NCBI GenBank assembly: GCA_023313575.1
Contig: JAJTTP010000032.1
Coordinates: 186,001-250,000 of the forward strand
Direction: 5' to 3'
DNA from: Eutypella sp. D-1
Taxonomy: Eukaryota; Ascomycota; Sordariomycetes; Xylariales; Diatrypaceae
DNA: 64,000 nucleotides
This document shows, one piece after another, positions 9,760 through 21,131 of the stretch (position 1 is its first letter; every line of letters begins with the position of its first letter). The notes below the pieces were generated by a model that saw only the letters and a list, made by a program, of their open reading frames with translations, made no database searches and was not told where the DNA came from. A program made the translations under genes and the position numbers.

Positions 9760-11922
9760 CTACTTCCCAGCATTCCCAAAAACCCTCTCAACAGCGACGA
9801 CCCCCTCACGAACATGAGGACAATAATGCCGTCTGAGTATCTCACCCTCCCACACCGTTGCCGCAAACGGGTTCGCAGCCTCAGGACCCGCTCCTTGCAG
9901 AGGGTTAAAGACGCCATCGCCGCGGCGCTCATCGGTATTCCAGAGCGCAGCGAGACGGCGGGCGTGGGCACCGCTCACGTTGCCGAGTTCCGCGAGGAGG
10001 GCGAGCGTCGCGCGCGCCGAGCGCTCGGGGAGCTGTAGAGTCGTCGTCATGAGTTGTTTTGTGAAAGCCGCGAGGCGGACGGGCGGGACGGAGCGCGCGT
10101 TCCAGGGGGGTATGAGGACGGCGGTTAGACAGCGGAGGAGGAGAACCGTCATAGTCTGCAGGTTGACTTTACTATCGGTGGGGGTTGCGGAGCGGGAGCG
10201 GAGGTGGAGGGATTTGGCGCTGAGTTCGAGGTCTGGGTTTAGGGAGAGCGGGAGCAGGGATTGGTAGAGGTGCGTCGTGAAGAAGGAGAGGTCGAGGTGT
10301 AGTTCGGAGCGCGCGTTGTGCGCGTCTTGGCCTGCGAGTAGCGCGAAGGCTGTTACGGTGCAGAGGAGGGCTTCGCGGGAGGGGTTTCGGACGGGTTGAT
10401 CTTCGTCGTCGTCGTCATCAGCACTACCCCCCTTTGCCGCCGATTCTGCATTCTCCCCCTCGGCGTCCCCGTCCCCGTCCCCGTCCCCATTCTCATCCGC
10501 ATCGCTGTGCCGGATAAGATCCTTAAGGGCCTCGAGCAGATCGCCGAAGAAGTCCTGGTTGATAAGGTGAGCGTAGCGAGCAAGCCCCTCGAGGACGGCG
10601 CCGGTGAGGCCCGGGCGGCGCTGCTTGAGGACGCGGAAGTAGGTCGCGAAGACGAGCTTGAGGGTCTCGGACTGCAAGCGGTCGCGCTCCTCGTGGCCGA
10701 CGACGGCATCGGCCTGCGCGAGGTCGCGCTGCAGCGCCTTCTGCTCCTTAGCCTGCTTGCGCTCGCGCTTGCTGCGGAACTCCTTCTTGCGCGCGCGGTT
10801 TAGCGCCCGCTTCTCCGCGCTCCCGGATGTCGCCTGCTCTACCGCGTCCGCCGACGCCTTGCCCGCGAACTCGGAGAGTAACCGCAGGTGCAGGAACAGG
10901 TTGATCACGCCCTCGTCGACGTGGTACTCGCGGGCGCGCATCATCTTGGACAGCAACGACACGGCCTCCATGGACGGGCGGCCCTCCTCGTCGTCGCGGA
11001 ACAGCATCTCGAGCGCCCGCAGGCACTTGTTGAAGTCGTCGTCGCGCTGCCGTGTGCTCAGCTTCCCCACCAGGATCTTGATCAGGTCGCCGCGGAAGTT
11101 GAAGTGCGGCACCGACGTCAACAGCGTGCAGGCGCAGGTGATGGCGACACTCTGTACGTTCGGGCCCTGCTGGCGGGCATTTTTACTCTTTTTCTCTTCC
11201 ACTGCCCCCTGGTGGTCCGACTGTCTTGCGCCCTTGGCATACCGGGCCAGGTCCCGCACGTAGGCCTGGTAGCCGGCGACGAGGGATTGCTCGTACGCGC
11301 GCAGTTTCCGGACTTCTTTAGACAGCTTCTCCTCCGGGCCGTCCTCCGCAATAGGCCGTATCCGATAACCCGGGATGACGTCTTTGTAGACGGCTAGCTG
11401 TGTCGCCAGAACAAGTTTCTGTACGGCGGGAATGCGCGATTGCCCTATCTTGGCAATGGCCTTGAACGCGCCGACGTTCTCCTCCGGGTCCTCGTTCAGG
11501 GACGAGGCGAGCTTGGCCAGCTCCTCCTTCGCCTCGAAGATCTGCTGAGACTCCGGGATTTCCGGTTCGGCAGGGGCAGTCCTCTCCTGGACGTCTCCTC
11601 CTTCGACGTCGGACTCGTCGCCGCCGCTCCCCAGCCAATCCTCGTCGCTCTCTATGGACTGCACATCAGTAGGAGCGGTGACGGTAGACATCTGCTGTAA
11701 GCGTCCATCGGGAAGTCTTATGGGAAGACGACTGCTCTCTTTCTCTTTCTTGTTCTTCCCTTTCCTCGCCTTGGTCTCGTAATCTTGCTCCAAGTCCCAG
11801 CTGGCGGCGGACTTGAAGAAGGCCTTCTGGATCTTTGCCCCGCCGCCGGAGCGACGAGATGCGCCCTCGTCATCTGACTGGGGCGGTGTTAACCTCCTTT
11901 TCTTAGAAGGTCTCGAAGTCAT
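9760..11922 (-). CDS. NOC3: Nucleolar complex protein Noc3
   Basis: A single uninterrupted frame of 720 residues, within the usual size range for fungal Noc3. The N-terminus is basic (MTSRPSKKRRLTPPQ) and is followed by an acidic disordered region. The NOC3 N-terminal domain begins near residue 123 (ESQQIFEAKEELAKLASSL) and includes the block with FKAIAKIGQSRIPAVQKLVL. It continues with VAITCACTLLTSVPHFNFR and the conserved helical repeats (FNKCLRALEMLFRDDEEGRP, REYHVDEGVINLFLHLRLLS). A CBF/Mak21-type C-terminal region contains VFATYFRVLKQRRPGLTGAV and ALLAGQDAHNARSELHLDLS. Noc3 works with Noc2 in moving pre-60S particles out of the nucleolus and in yeast also helps load pre-replicative complexes. 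It is divergent from NIP7, another ribosome-assembly gene. Long frames in other phases over this gene are shadows of its GC-rich codons. Confidence 0.9.
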   Translation of the reverse strand: MTSRPSKKRRLTPPQSDDEGASRRSGGGAKIQKAFFKSAASWDLEQDYETKARKGKNKKEKESSRLPIRLPDGRLQQMSTVTAPTDVQSIESDEDWLGSGGDESDVEGGDVQERTAPAEPEIPESQQIFEAKEELAKLASSLNEDPEENVGAFKAIAKIGQSRIPAVQKLVLATQLAVYKDVIPGYRIRPIAEDGPEEKLSKEVRKLRAYEQSLVAGYQAYVRDLARYAKGARQSDHQGAVEEKKSKNARQQGPNVQSVAITCACTLLTSVPHFNFRGDLIKILVGKLSTRQRDDDFNKCLRALEMLFRDDEEGRPSMEAVSLLSKMMRAREYHVDEGVINLFLHLRLLSEFAGKASADAVEQATSGSAEKRALNRARKKEFRSKRERKQAKEQKALQRDLAQADAVVGHEERDRLQSETLKLVFATYFRVLKQRRPGLTGAVLEGLARYAHLINQDFFGDLLEALKDLIRHSDADENGDGDGDGDAEGENAESAAKGGSADDDDDEDQPVRNPSREALLCTVTAFALLAGQDAHNARSELHLDLSFFTTHLYQSLLPLSLNPDLELSAKSLHLRSRSATPTDSKVNLQTMTVLLLRCLTAVLIPPWNARSVPPVRLAAFTKQLMTTTLQLPERSARATLALLAELGNVSGAHARRLAALWNTDERRGDGVFNPLQGAGPEAANPFAATVWEGEILRRHYCPHVREGVVAVERVFGNAGK

Positions 11923-12461
11923 ATCTGTGTTAAATGCGTGGAGAAAACACAGAAAGTTTATGATTACAACGGAACAAAATGGAAGTGAGAAGGTATGAAT
12001 GTGCTATAACGTGGTTTTGTTAATAACTTTTAGATACCCAGGTAGGCTTCAGTTCCATATCCTAAAACCAATCCAAGTGCAAATAGCTTGATAATGTACA
12101 AAATTTAGATGGAGACCGGTACCCACCTTTACCTCGTACGGAACATAATCCTTGCAATCGATAAGGAAATCGCGGGATGATCTCCACTTTATTTCTTATC
12201 TTAGCGGCTGGAGGTCAAAAAGTTGGGAGAGGAAGTCGCATTGGGACGAAGTTTCGACATTTGCAGGTGCGATTCTCCATTGAGCGAGCTGGAGCTTCTA
12301 CGTATTGAACTTTTTAAAGAAATAAATTCCCTAAAACACCGCCTACAGAGCTCCGATATACCACACAACACACAACACACTCACACACACACTCACGTTC
12401 TGTCCCACCCAAAAATCCAAAATATACCCTGATATCGCCCCAAAAAAAAAGAAGCAAAAAG
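11923..12461. promoter_or_regulatory. Shared NOC3/NIP7 divergent promoter region
   Basis: The 539 bases between the ATG codons of two divergent ribosome-biogenesis genes must hold both promoters. The NIP7 side has a (CA)n-rich tract at about 12363-12395. I did not recognise a reliable TATA box or a clear PAC or RRPE element, so individual sites are not called. Confidence 0.6.
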
Positions 12462-13288
12462 ATGCGACCGCTCACGGAGACGGAGACGAAGACGCTCTTC
12501 GACAAGCTGGCGAACTACACGGGGTCGAGCCTGAAGAACCTGATCGCGCCCCTCGACGACTCCGCCGACGCCGACCGCTACGTCTTCCGCCTCGTCCGCG
12601 ACCGCGTCTACTACGTCCTCCTGTCCATCGCCAACCTCGCTACTTCCATTGCGCGGGAGAACCTGAGTTCGCTAGGCGTGTGTCTAGGTATGCATGCATG
12701 CATGACTGGCGACTTCCCCCCCTCCATTCTCCTCTTCCCGTGCCAAACCCCCGAAACTCTCACACCTCACTCACACCCCATACTAACTCCCCTTCCCCCC
12801 CCCCATATAGGCAAATTCACCAAAACAGGCAAATTCCGGCTACACATCACAGCGCTCCCAATCCTAGCAGAGCACGCGCGGTACAAGGTATGGATCCGGC
12901 CGAACGGGGAGATGCCGTTCCTGTACGGGGGCCACGTGGTGAAGGCGCACGTGGGGCGGTTCACCGAGGACACGCCCGAGCACCAGGGCGTCGTCGTCCT
13001 CAGCATGGACGACAAGCCCCTCGGTTTCGGCGTCACCGCTCGCAGTACCCCCGACGCCCGCCGTCTCGATCCTACGGGTATCGTGTGTTTTCGCCAGGCT
13101 GACTGCGGTGGGTTTCTTCTCTTTTTTCCCCTCTCGCTTTTGTCAATCCGCTGGTCGAGTTTTTTGTCTTTTTTTTTCTTTTGGTTTTTTTGTTTTTTTT
13201 TTTGGATCCGTGCTGGTACTAATTCGTCCCTTGCCTCCTTTTCTCAGGCGAGTATCTACGAGACGAGGACACGCTCTTCGCGGGGTAA
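12462..13288 (+). CDS. NIP7: 60S ribosome biogenesis factor Nip7
   Basis: Exons 12462-12687, 12811-13107 and 13248-13288 give 187 residues, the usual Nip7 length. Intron 1 (123 nt) has GTATGC, a TACTAAC branch point at 12781 and ATAG. Intron 2 (140 nt) has GTGGGT, a TACTAAT element and CTCAG. Both junctions restore the known family sequence: LGVCLG-KFTKTGKFRLHIT and RQADCGEYLRDEDTLF. The N-terminal domain begins MRPLTETETKTLFDKL and the C-terminal half is an RNA-binding PUA domain (KVWIRPNGEMPFLYGGHVVK, GVVVLSMDDKPLGFGVTA). Nip7 is required for 60S subunit maturation and rRNA processing. Intron 2 is unusually rich in T runs. Confidence 0.93.
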
Positions 13289-14151
13289 TTGGGGGGACGA
13301 AAATAATGGGGGGCTGGCTGGGCTGGCCTAATAATACCACCTTAGAATTTGCTTCGATATAAGGGAGTTCCGGAGTCGCAGCAGGGAAAAGAAACTTGCA
13401 TTTAGGGGATGATAGCATCAACGGGCGTTGTGTTCCAAATCGGGAATGAAATTTGGTTTATAATATCAGTTAAAAAGGGGTTTTAAAACATTTGACATTT
13501 AACATTATTGATTCCAGACCTTTTTTTCTTTGGCCTTCCTTCCCCCCCTTTCCCCCAACCCCTTTTCTTCTTGACTTACCCGTAAAGTCGTTTGCACTAC
13601 AAAATTTCTAATACATCGTATCATATCGTATCTCGAGATGGAAACCATCCGTCCACCAATCCTGCTTCTACAGTCGAACCCCAGCAGACGGAAGCAGGGT
13701 ATATGTACATGTCTACATGCCAAGCAATCAGCAACCACGCGGCCCACGGAGAGGCCCCCCTGAAAATCATCTGGATATATATCGTAAGGGCCTGCGAAAT
13801 ATACAAACCAAGAAGGAAGGAACAAAAGAAACCCAGACCGCTTATCTCCTCTTCTTCGGAGTGACCAATCCCTTTCTCTTCTTCAGCCTCTATAAAAAAA
13901 TTATATCCCCCCCCCCCGGCACCCAAAACATCGCTTGTAGCTATTTTATGTTTTCTATAATATAACTAGTTGTTTCTTTTTTCTCGTTCTCTTCTCTTCT
14001 CTTCTCTTCTCTTTTCCTTTTGCCCATAACGCCGTGGAAAAGCCACTTCGTGTAAAATCCCATATACTACTCTGAAGTTGTGTGTGTGTGTATTTCTTGA
14101 CGCTCTTGCACGCATACGCGGCGCTACGTCCTCGCGGCAGCAGCAACCTCA
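13289..14151. other. Convergent 3' intergenic region, no gene seen
   Basis: 863 bases between the stops of NIP7 and PRO1. It includes a C run at about 13908-13917, a (TTCTC)n-like tract at about 13986-14015 and a (GT)n tract near 14078-14092. It probably contains both 3' UTRs and polyadenylation sites. I see no coding sequence. Confidence 0.6.
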
Positions 14152-15756
14152 CTAGCCAGCCGGCGTCACAGCACCATTAGCGCTCTCGGGGGGCGTAGGA
14201 GAAGCAGAGCGGCTCTCGCGACGAAAAAGCGTAATATTCTCGCGAAAAGCAACATACTCGGAGTCCGCATAGCCAAGTAAGGGGCCGATCTGGGAGGATC
14301 GCCGGCCCTTGATGCGCGCGACTTCGGGAGCGGCGTAGTTGACGAGGGCGCGGCCGACCTCATGGGGTTCGCCGTCCCAGAGACGGCCGTCGGCGCCCGG
14401 TTCGGGTAATCGGTGGGCTACGACGACGCGCACGGCCTCGTGCTGCCCGAAGTGGCCCTCTACGTCTAGCACGCCCACGGGTAGGAGCCCCGCCTTGTCT
14501 GCTAGCGCCGCGTGCGCCCCTTCGTCGATGTACAGCGTGCCGCGCGGCGCTAGGCCGTGCATCAGCCAGAAGTACCGGTCCCGGATCGGGTCGTCCAGGG
14601 GTAGGAACCGCGTGTGGAGGGGTGGTTTCTCCTCCGTGGTGGTGGTGTCTGACGTGTCTTCCGCGTGGTTGAGGGGGGTGGGTGTGGCTGTTGCCTTATG
14701 TGCCTGGAGGTATCGGACAATTCTGAAGATGTTGCCCGGGTTGGATGACCGCGTGATCACCGTTGTGACACCCGCCGCGGTAGCTAGCTGCGCCGCGACG
14801 ATCTTCGTACCCATACCGCCAGTCCCTAGGGAAGAACCAGCACTCGACACTAGGTAGAAGTTAGATGACTGAGCAGTATTACGTGAGAGCCTTAAAGAGT
14901 CCGTCCTACCATCTGCCTGAATTGCCCCTATATCTTGTACCACCTCGATGGGCTGAGCGTCGGGGTGTGTCCTCGGGTTCTTGTCGTACAGACAATCCAC
15001 GTCGGTCATGAGAAACAAGTAGTCGGCGTGGACCATGGCGGAAGTGATGGCGGAGAGCGTGTCGTTGTCGCCAAACTTAATCTCGGCGACGGCCAGGGTA
15101 TCGTTCTCATTGACGATCGGGATGACGCCCATGTCCAGGAGCTCCGATAGGGTGTTCCGGGCATTGATATATCTTGATCGCTATGAGGTTTCTTAGCTCA
15201 GCGTGTTCCCCCCCTGAGACGTCATAGCCCCACATATGGATGAGAAGAGAGGACTACCTACATCGGCAATATCGTTTCGAGTCAAGAGAATCTGAGCGAT
15301 GGGCTGCTCGAGATGAGTGAACAGACTGTCCCACAGGCTCATTAAGCGGCATTGGCCAATGGCCGCGAGGGCTTGTAACTTGGAGAGGTGCTTTGGACGC
15401 TTTTCGACATCCATGCGCCGTAGGCCAACGCCGATCGCGCCGGAAGACACAATGATGACCTTGTGTCCATCTTTCCGTAACTTCACCGCCGTCTCGACGA
15501 TGAGAGTCAGGTTAGACAATACGGGCTCATGAGTCTTCTCATCGACTATGGAGCTCGTTCCTATTATACAAGAAGCCAGGTCAGCGAGCTGAACTGACAG
15601 CGATAGAATGGGGGGATGGGGATAGAGATGGGGACACCCCTAGGAGTTTGGCAACAACATCTTTGGAACTAAAGCTCTAGGAGTTTAGCAGGTTACCCCA
15701 GACTTACCTAATTTTATGACGACAATCAAGGGCTTTGGACCAACGGCTGCCTTCAT
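14152..15756 (-). CDS. PRO1: Glutamate 5-kinase (gamma-glutamyl kinase)
   Basis: Exons 15756-15708, 15560-15262 and 15180-14152 give 458 residues. Exon 1 encodes [16 protein letters not shown] and joins to [20 protein letters not shown]. The second junction gives [20 protein letters not shown]. Introns are 147 nt (GTAAGT...TAATAG) and 81 nt (GTAGGT...CATAG). The amino-acid kinase domain shows [11 protein letters not shown] near residue 50, [26 protein letters not shown] and [17 protein letters not shown]-terminal PUA domain starts near residue 328 ([15 protein letters not shown]). The enzyme phosphorylates glutamate in the first committed step of proline synthesis in the cytosol. The last 40 residues form a Ser/Pro-rich tail longer than in yeast. 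A Ser/Thr-rich insert near residue 260 ([18 protein letters not shown]) is also extra. Confidence 0.92.
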
Positions 15757-17128
15757 ATCTGCGATTTAGGGGGAAAAAAGTAACCTTTAGCTTTTTACTG
15801 GGGGACTTTGACTTTCGGAGCTCTTAAAACTCAAACGGCTTTTTTGCAAACTCAAACTCAACAAAAAAGAGGTGGAAAAAATGGCAGAAACTTCGTGAGG
15901 AAGAAGAGCAAATGCCACTTGGAAATGGCAGAGTAAGTAGTAGAGACAGAAAGAAAGAGGGAAGAGAGACAGAAAGAAACAGGGAATAGAGAGAGAAAGG
16001 GAGAAGAAACGGTAACTATGCGTCATATAAAAAGCTGAAGAGGCTTACAAGGACATGTCGTCTCGTCCGGCCCTGGTGCCGAGCTGTTGGTCATCTCGTT
16101 TACATATGAAAATAAGGGTGTAAGCAAGGTACGGAAAGGCGAGGTACGAAAAGGCAAGGTATGGAACGACAAACAGGCAAGGCAGCCTTGAAAAAGGTAC
16201 GGTAAGGTACGGTAAGTACGGTAAGGGTGTGATCTGGTTGGGTGTATTTTTTTTTCCAGTTTTCGTTCGGTAGGGATGTAAATGAACACTCTCTGCCTAG
16301 GCTGGTATAATCGATGGCCTGATGCTCCACTGAATTATGCTGGGCATACCTAATGAATTTGGGGGTTCATGGGGGGAAGAAAAGGGGGGGGTCCAGGTGT
16401 TATACGGGTATAGGTATACGGGGTGGGATTCATAGGCGGGCTGGCGGATGAGTTGAACGGAAGTGGACGTCAAGAATTGTAGGTATGTTTGCGGTAGATT
16501 TTCCCATTGGATACGGAGCGGCCTCGGTGCTAAGCCCACGCCGCCCTGCCGCCGGCCGCCGAATGCTGGCACACGCTATGCATAACGTATGCAGCTAAGG
16601 TACGTAGGGTGTAAAAGGGTTGAGGGGATTGGGGAGAGGGGGGGGGGTTTTGCCAGGGGATGGCTCTTTGGGCAAGTACTCGGGTACATCGGTACATAGA
16701 TGAGGTACTTGAATCTCGGAGAACCTTGGAAGCTTTTGGAGTTGTTCAAGGTTCAGTGCGAGTATACTGAGAACCTATGTAGGTATATATACATAGCCTG
16801 GCTTTCCCCGTGTGGTTAGTCGTCGACTAAAAGACGGGAACCTGAGTACCAATCACCTGGGCACCTTTCATAATGTACGGATACATAATTTTAGGTACTA
16901 TGTATCGAGGTAGTTGTTAGTAAGAGTTTATCTTATCAGGCTTGGCTCATATATTCATCCTTCCATTTAGGTGAGAAGAGAAGAGAAGAGAAGAGACGAC
17001 AGCTTCAAGTCAAGACAACATTCATTGACTCGGTAGACAACCCGTTCGTTAGGTAGAGACATACATCCTGAAGTGATAACGCGAAACTCGCCGCCAACCC
17101 GATTAAATCACCGAATCACCAAATCACC
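15757..17128. promoter_or_regulatory. Divergent promoter region of PRO1 and ATP23
   Basis: 1,372 bases between two divergent start codons. Contents include a GGTAC/GGTAAG-rich stretch at about 16125-16225, a G run at about 16639-16648 and an (AAGAG)n tract at about 16975-16996. No supported gene is present. Individual transcription factor sites are not called. Confidence 0.5.
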
Positions 17129-18068
17129 ATGGCATCGGCCAATACCTCCAGCGCAACGGTGCAGGAGCAGCAGACACAAACACCACCACCACAATCACAA
17201 CCACAACAATCATCCTCGCCCACACCCAGCAACAACGCAACACAACCAGACCTCCCCCCCGACCTGCCCAAAATCGTGCGCAACGACCCAGCCCGAACAG
17301 GCTTCGACCCGACCAAGCGGTGGTGGGTGAACTACTTCAAGATCATCACGGGGCAAATAACCGCCGAGGGACAATTCCACTACCGAGAATCGCGGTACCG
17401 GGTGCACGAAGCGCGGGACTGCGCCCAATGCGAAAAATGGCGAGACTGGTGTCTAGCGCAATCTCCGACCGTCAGTTTTCTCCGGGACAGGGTGCGCGAA
17501 CTAGGCGGCGAGCTCGACGGGTCCAATATCGTGTGTCGGAGGTGTCCGGCGCGGTTAACGGATGATGGGGCCGTGCATCGCCAGGGCGGCGGTTTTAGCC
17601 CCCTTCACGGCGTCCTGCTTTGCGCCAATGAAATGCGCGATCGTAGACACCTTGAGGATACCCTCGCGCACGAGATGGTGCATGCCTGGGATGCTCTGCG
17701 CTGGAAGGTTGATTGGGTTGGTGATCGTGATCTCAAGCACGCCGCTTGCACTGAGGTGAGTTGGATTTTCATCAATTGCATCTCCCCCCCCCCCTCTCTG
17801 TGTGTATACACGTAACAGTACATGCTAACAAACCCCCCAGATCCGAGCATCAATGCTAAGCGGCGAGTGCCGGTGGGCGCGAGAGACGTTCACGCGGGGG
17901 AACTGGACGCTGACGCAGCAGTTCCAGGACTGCGTGCGTCAGCGGGCCATCGCGTCCGTCATGGCGCGCCCCCGCTGCCGCGACGACGTCCAGGCCGCCA
18001 AGGTCGTCAACCAGGTCTGGGACTCCTGCTTCTCCGACACCCGCCCCTTTGATGAAGTCTACCGGTAG
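17129..18068 (+). CDS. ATP23: Mitochondrial inner membrane metalloprotease Atp23
   Basis: Exons 17129-17755 and 17841-18068 give 284 residues. The 85-nt intron has GTGAGT, a GCTAAC branch point and a C-rich acceptor ending in CAG. After a low-complexity Gln/Pro/Ser N-terminus, the M76 core starts near residue 60. The zinc-binding HEMVH motif is at residues 181-185 in [16 protein letters not shown]. The conserved Cys motifs [13 protein letters not shown] and ECRWARET plus the C-terminal [10 protein letters not shown] and FDEVYR segments match the family. Atp23 processes the Atp6 precursor and helps assemble the ATP synthase Fo part in the intermembrane space. The disordered N-terminal extension of about 50 residues is typical of filamentous fungi. 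Confidence 0.93.
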
Positions 18069-18994
18069 TACATACGTAAGTTAAAGAAGTATGGAAGTTA
18101 AATACTCGCATGTGGGTTTGGGGGAGGGGGTTGGATTTGAGAAAAGGCAGGCCACGTAGATTAGATAGACGTACCGTACTCGTACCGTACTGTACGTCCG
18201 TTCCGGGGATACATTATATATACGCAGACGAATGACACAGAACGGAATATACACACGCATAAAGCAACGGCGGGAAAGAAAACCCGGCCCGGCATGTACT
18301 ATACTAACAAATCCCATCACATCACCTTCTCTCCCCCATGAAGGAGGAGGCACGAAATGGAAAAGGGAGACGGAAAGACGGGAGTCGGGGCGTCACTCAA
18401 ACAAACAATTCCCAGTCGGGTTTAACTTATTTTTTTCAAACCGATATTCATGTTTATGCCATGCCCATGATCATGATCATTATACTTTTGTATAGGAGGG
18501 GGGAAGAAGTAACGATATACTTCATCTTCTTCTTGATGTATTAAAAATGCCAGAAAAAAAGGCTCGCTCTCCCCTTCTCTTCATGCTTTATTTATATGTA
18601 TGTAGTGCCGATGATGCATTTCATTAAAAACGGGAAAGCTTTCCACTACTAAACCCATGTCTGTCACTCCGTTTTCCCCGAAACTTGAAGGGGAAGGGGG
18701 AAAGCAGAAGAGGGGTTAAGGGGAAGGATGAAAAAAAGCAGATAATAAAACAAAAAAACGCCTTGCCTTGCAATGATGAACCAACCAAACCAAATACCCA
18801 TACCCATACCCATAATCCCAAACACCCGATCGCCTTCCCCCCGAAAAAGAAAACTCCCATCAAACAAACAATAAGACTCGTCAAAAGCAGGACCGCTTAT
18901 TCTCGTCCCCCAAAAAAACGCCCAGTTCAGATGACAGTCATTTTCATTTTCACTTCACTTCAATTCACTTTATGTTTCACTTCGGGGCCAGTGT
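18069..18994. other. Convergent 3' intergenic region, no gene seen
   Basis: 926 bases between the stops of ATP23 and the Aurora kinase gene. It contains a (CCCATA)n patch near 18796-18815 and several A runs. Expected to hold the two 3' UTRs. No coding sequence is supported. Confidence 0.6.
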
Positions 18995-20361
18995 TCAGTG
19001 CGACGACTTCTCCCGACGGTCCGCCTTGACGCAGTGCTTGAGGATCCAGGGGTGCGTCTGCACCTGCTCCAGCGGTATCCGCTTCTCGGGGTCCAGGACG
19101 AGTAGCTATTTATCATCCCATACGTTAGCCTTTTGTAAATCTGCGGAGACGGGGGAAAGGGGCCTCGACTTACCCTCTTGATCAAGTCACGGGCCTCGGG
19201 GCTCACGAACGAGGGGATCGTCATATCGGCCCTGGCGATCCGGCGCTGCGTTATAGGGGGATCGTCTTCGAAGGGGGCCTCGCCGACGAGGAACTCGTAA
19301 GTGAGGACGCCGAGGGACCAGAGGTCGACCTTCTCATTGTAGGTGTTGTCGGCGGAACCCGGTTTGATCATCTCGGGGGGCAGGTAGTCGAGGGTCCCGC
19401 ACATGGTCTGGCGGCGGCTGTTAGGGGCGTGGACGCTCCAGCCGAAATCGGACAGCTTGATCTCGCCGTGGATGCCGACGAGGATGTTTTCCGGTTTGAT
19501 GTCCCGGTGGATCACGTGCTTGCGGTGTAGGTAGCGCAGCGCGCTGGCCATCTGCGCGATGTACTGCGAGGCCTTCCACTCGGGGAACCGGTGTTCGCGC
19601 CGCAGGTGCTTGTAGAGCTCCCCCTTCGCCGCGAACTCGATGATCAGGAACACCCGCTTGCTGTCGTGGAAGTGCCCGTACATCTGCAGGATGTTCGGGT
19701 GCCGCAGGTTGCTCTGGATCTCGATCTCCCGCCGCACCTGCTTCTCTACCCGCCCCGCCTGCAGCTCGTGCTTGTGCAGCACCTTGAGCCCGCAGATGAA
19801 CCCGTTCGTCCGCTCCCGCGCGAGGTACACGCGCCCGAATTTCCCCTTGCCCAGCGGCCGGCCGATCTCGAACATGCCTAGGTGGAACTGCTTGGGCGGG
19901 GAGGGTTGCTCGACGAGGGCGGTGGATTTCCGCTCGGCTTGAGCCAGCTCGTCGGAGGACGCCCGGGACGACGATGACGCCGACGCCGACGGTGCATTCG
20001 GGAGGGCTTTCCGGGCCGGTGACGGCGGGGGCTGTTGTGGTGCTTTCCGCTGTGCTGCCTGAGACGGCAGGGTGACTGCTGCGGTGACGGTGTTTGTGCT
20101 CTGCGTCTGTAGAGCTACCTTGTAGAGGTTGCCACGGCTTGAGCCGGACGCTGTCGTCACGATCTGGTGAAGCTAGTGAGCTGCTGTTGCTGGCCTTCTC
20201 CCCCCCTCCCCCAATGACAAGCAATACCATGTCGGTAGAAGACCAGACAGGGTTACATTACATACCTTGGACTTCTGGTAGTGCTTAGCTCCATCTCCAG
20301 GGTCGTTCTCGTCATTGACCGACATACGCTCGAAGCGAGCCTCCAACGTACGTGAAGTCAT
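18995..20361 (-). CDS. IPL1: Aurora-family serine/threonine kinase (Ipl1/Ark1)
   Basis: Exons 20361-20266, 20163-19174 and 19105-18995 give 398 residues. Introns are 102 nt (GTATGT...CACCAG) and 68 nt (GTAAGT, GGCTAACG branch point, AATAG). Exon 3 encodes [20 protein letters not shown] and ends at the TGA at 18995-18997. The kinase domain has the glycine loop GKGKFG near residue 136, ICGLKVLHK with the catalytic Lys, HRDIKPEN near 249, DFGWSVHAP near 267, the activation loop [17 protein letters not shown] and [17 protein letters not shown]. The [13 protein letters not shown] loop and DFGW are Aurora signatures. Aurora is the catalytic part of the chromosomal passenger complex, which corrects kinetochore attachment and controls cytokinesis. 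The N-terminal 110 residues are disordered. The gene is divergent from TIM13. Confidence 0.93.
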
Positions 20362-21131
20362 CGTATGTGGGTGTGGGTGTGGGTGTGGGTGTGAAGGTGT
20401 GTATGAGTATGTGTGTGATAACGACTACGATGCCGCACAGCTGAGCTCTCCTCGTTACTTAGGTAGATAGGTAGGTTTACCGGTATAGTATGGTATAGTT
20501 GTGTGATTTTGGAATTTTTGCTAGATGTTAGTTGAAGGAGAAGTTATTGAAAGGGCAAAGCACAAAATCCCAAAAGGCGGAGAAGGAGGAAAAGGGAAGT
20601 AGTTAAAGATTTATTGCGTGGAGAAGGGGGAAGGAAAGTGTTGGATGGATGGATTCGCTGGCAAACCAGGATGTTTTTTTTCCCCTACCCAGCAACAAGT
20701 TAGCGTTTGTTGCCTAGGGCAACCGCAACCGCAACCGCAACTGCAGTTCCAGAAATCCACTAACCTTCTGAAACATGGTCCGTGCATATGTAGCCCGCAC
20801 TGGTCTGTACTGTGGCTAGTGTGAGATCTGTGTGGCTAATGCTTCTTTTTAGCCGCAATTCTTATCGTCCAGACGTAGTGGGGCAGTTGACATAATTATA
20901 TCCCACCTAGGTATACTTAGTGTACATACTTAGTATGGTAGAAGAGACGAAGAGAGCTTCAACTTTTTCAGCGCAAGAATATATATTCCTTAGAAGCTTT
21001 CGCTTTCGACCTCCTTCTTACGGTATACCTCCCCTACCCGACCTCTACGCCTCCGCAATCCCGCTCGTTCAGCCAACCATCCCATCCATACGGCAGCAAT
21101 ATACACATTCTCGCCCGCCGCCGTCGTGACC
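20362..21131. promoter_or_regulatory. Divergent promoter region of Aurora kinase and TIM13
   Basis: 770 bases between divergent start codons. A GTGGGT-type repeat (20366-20393) lies within five bases of the Aurora ATG. A palindrome-like CACCTAGGTATACTTAGTG patch is near 20904-20922. No supported coding sequence. Confidence 0.5.
20366..20393. repeat. (TGTGGG)n tandem repeat at the Aurora start codon
   Basis: About four and a half units of a hexamer, read as CACACCC on the coding strand. It lies directly upstream of the ATG at 20361, so it is probably in the 5' UTR or core promoter. Confidence 0.85.

Noticed and set aside
10658..11263. 201-codon plus-strand frame over NOC3
   Set aside because: Ser/Arg/Cys-rich shadow of NOC3, with no features of its own.
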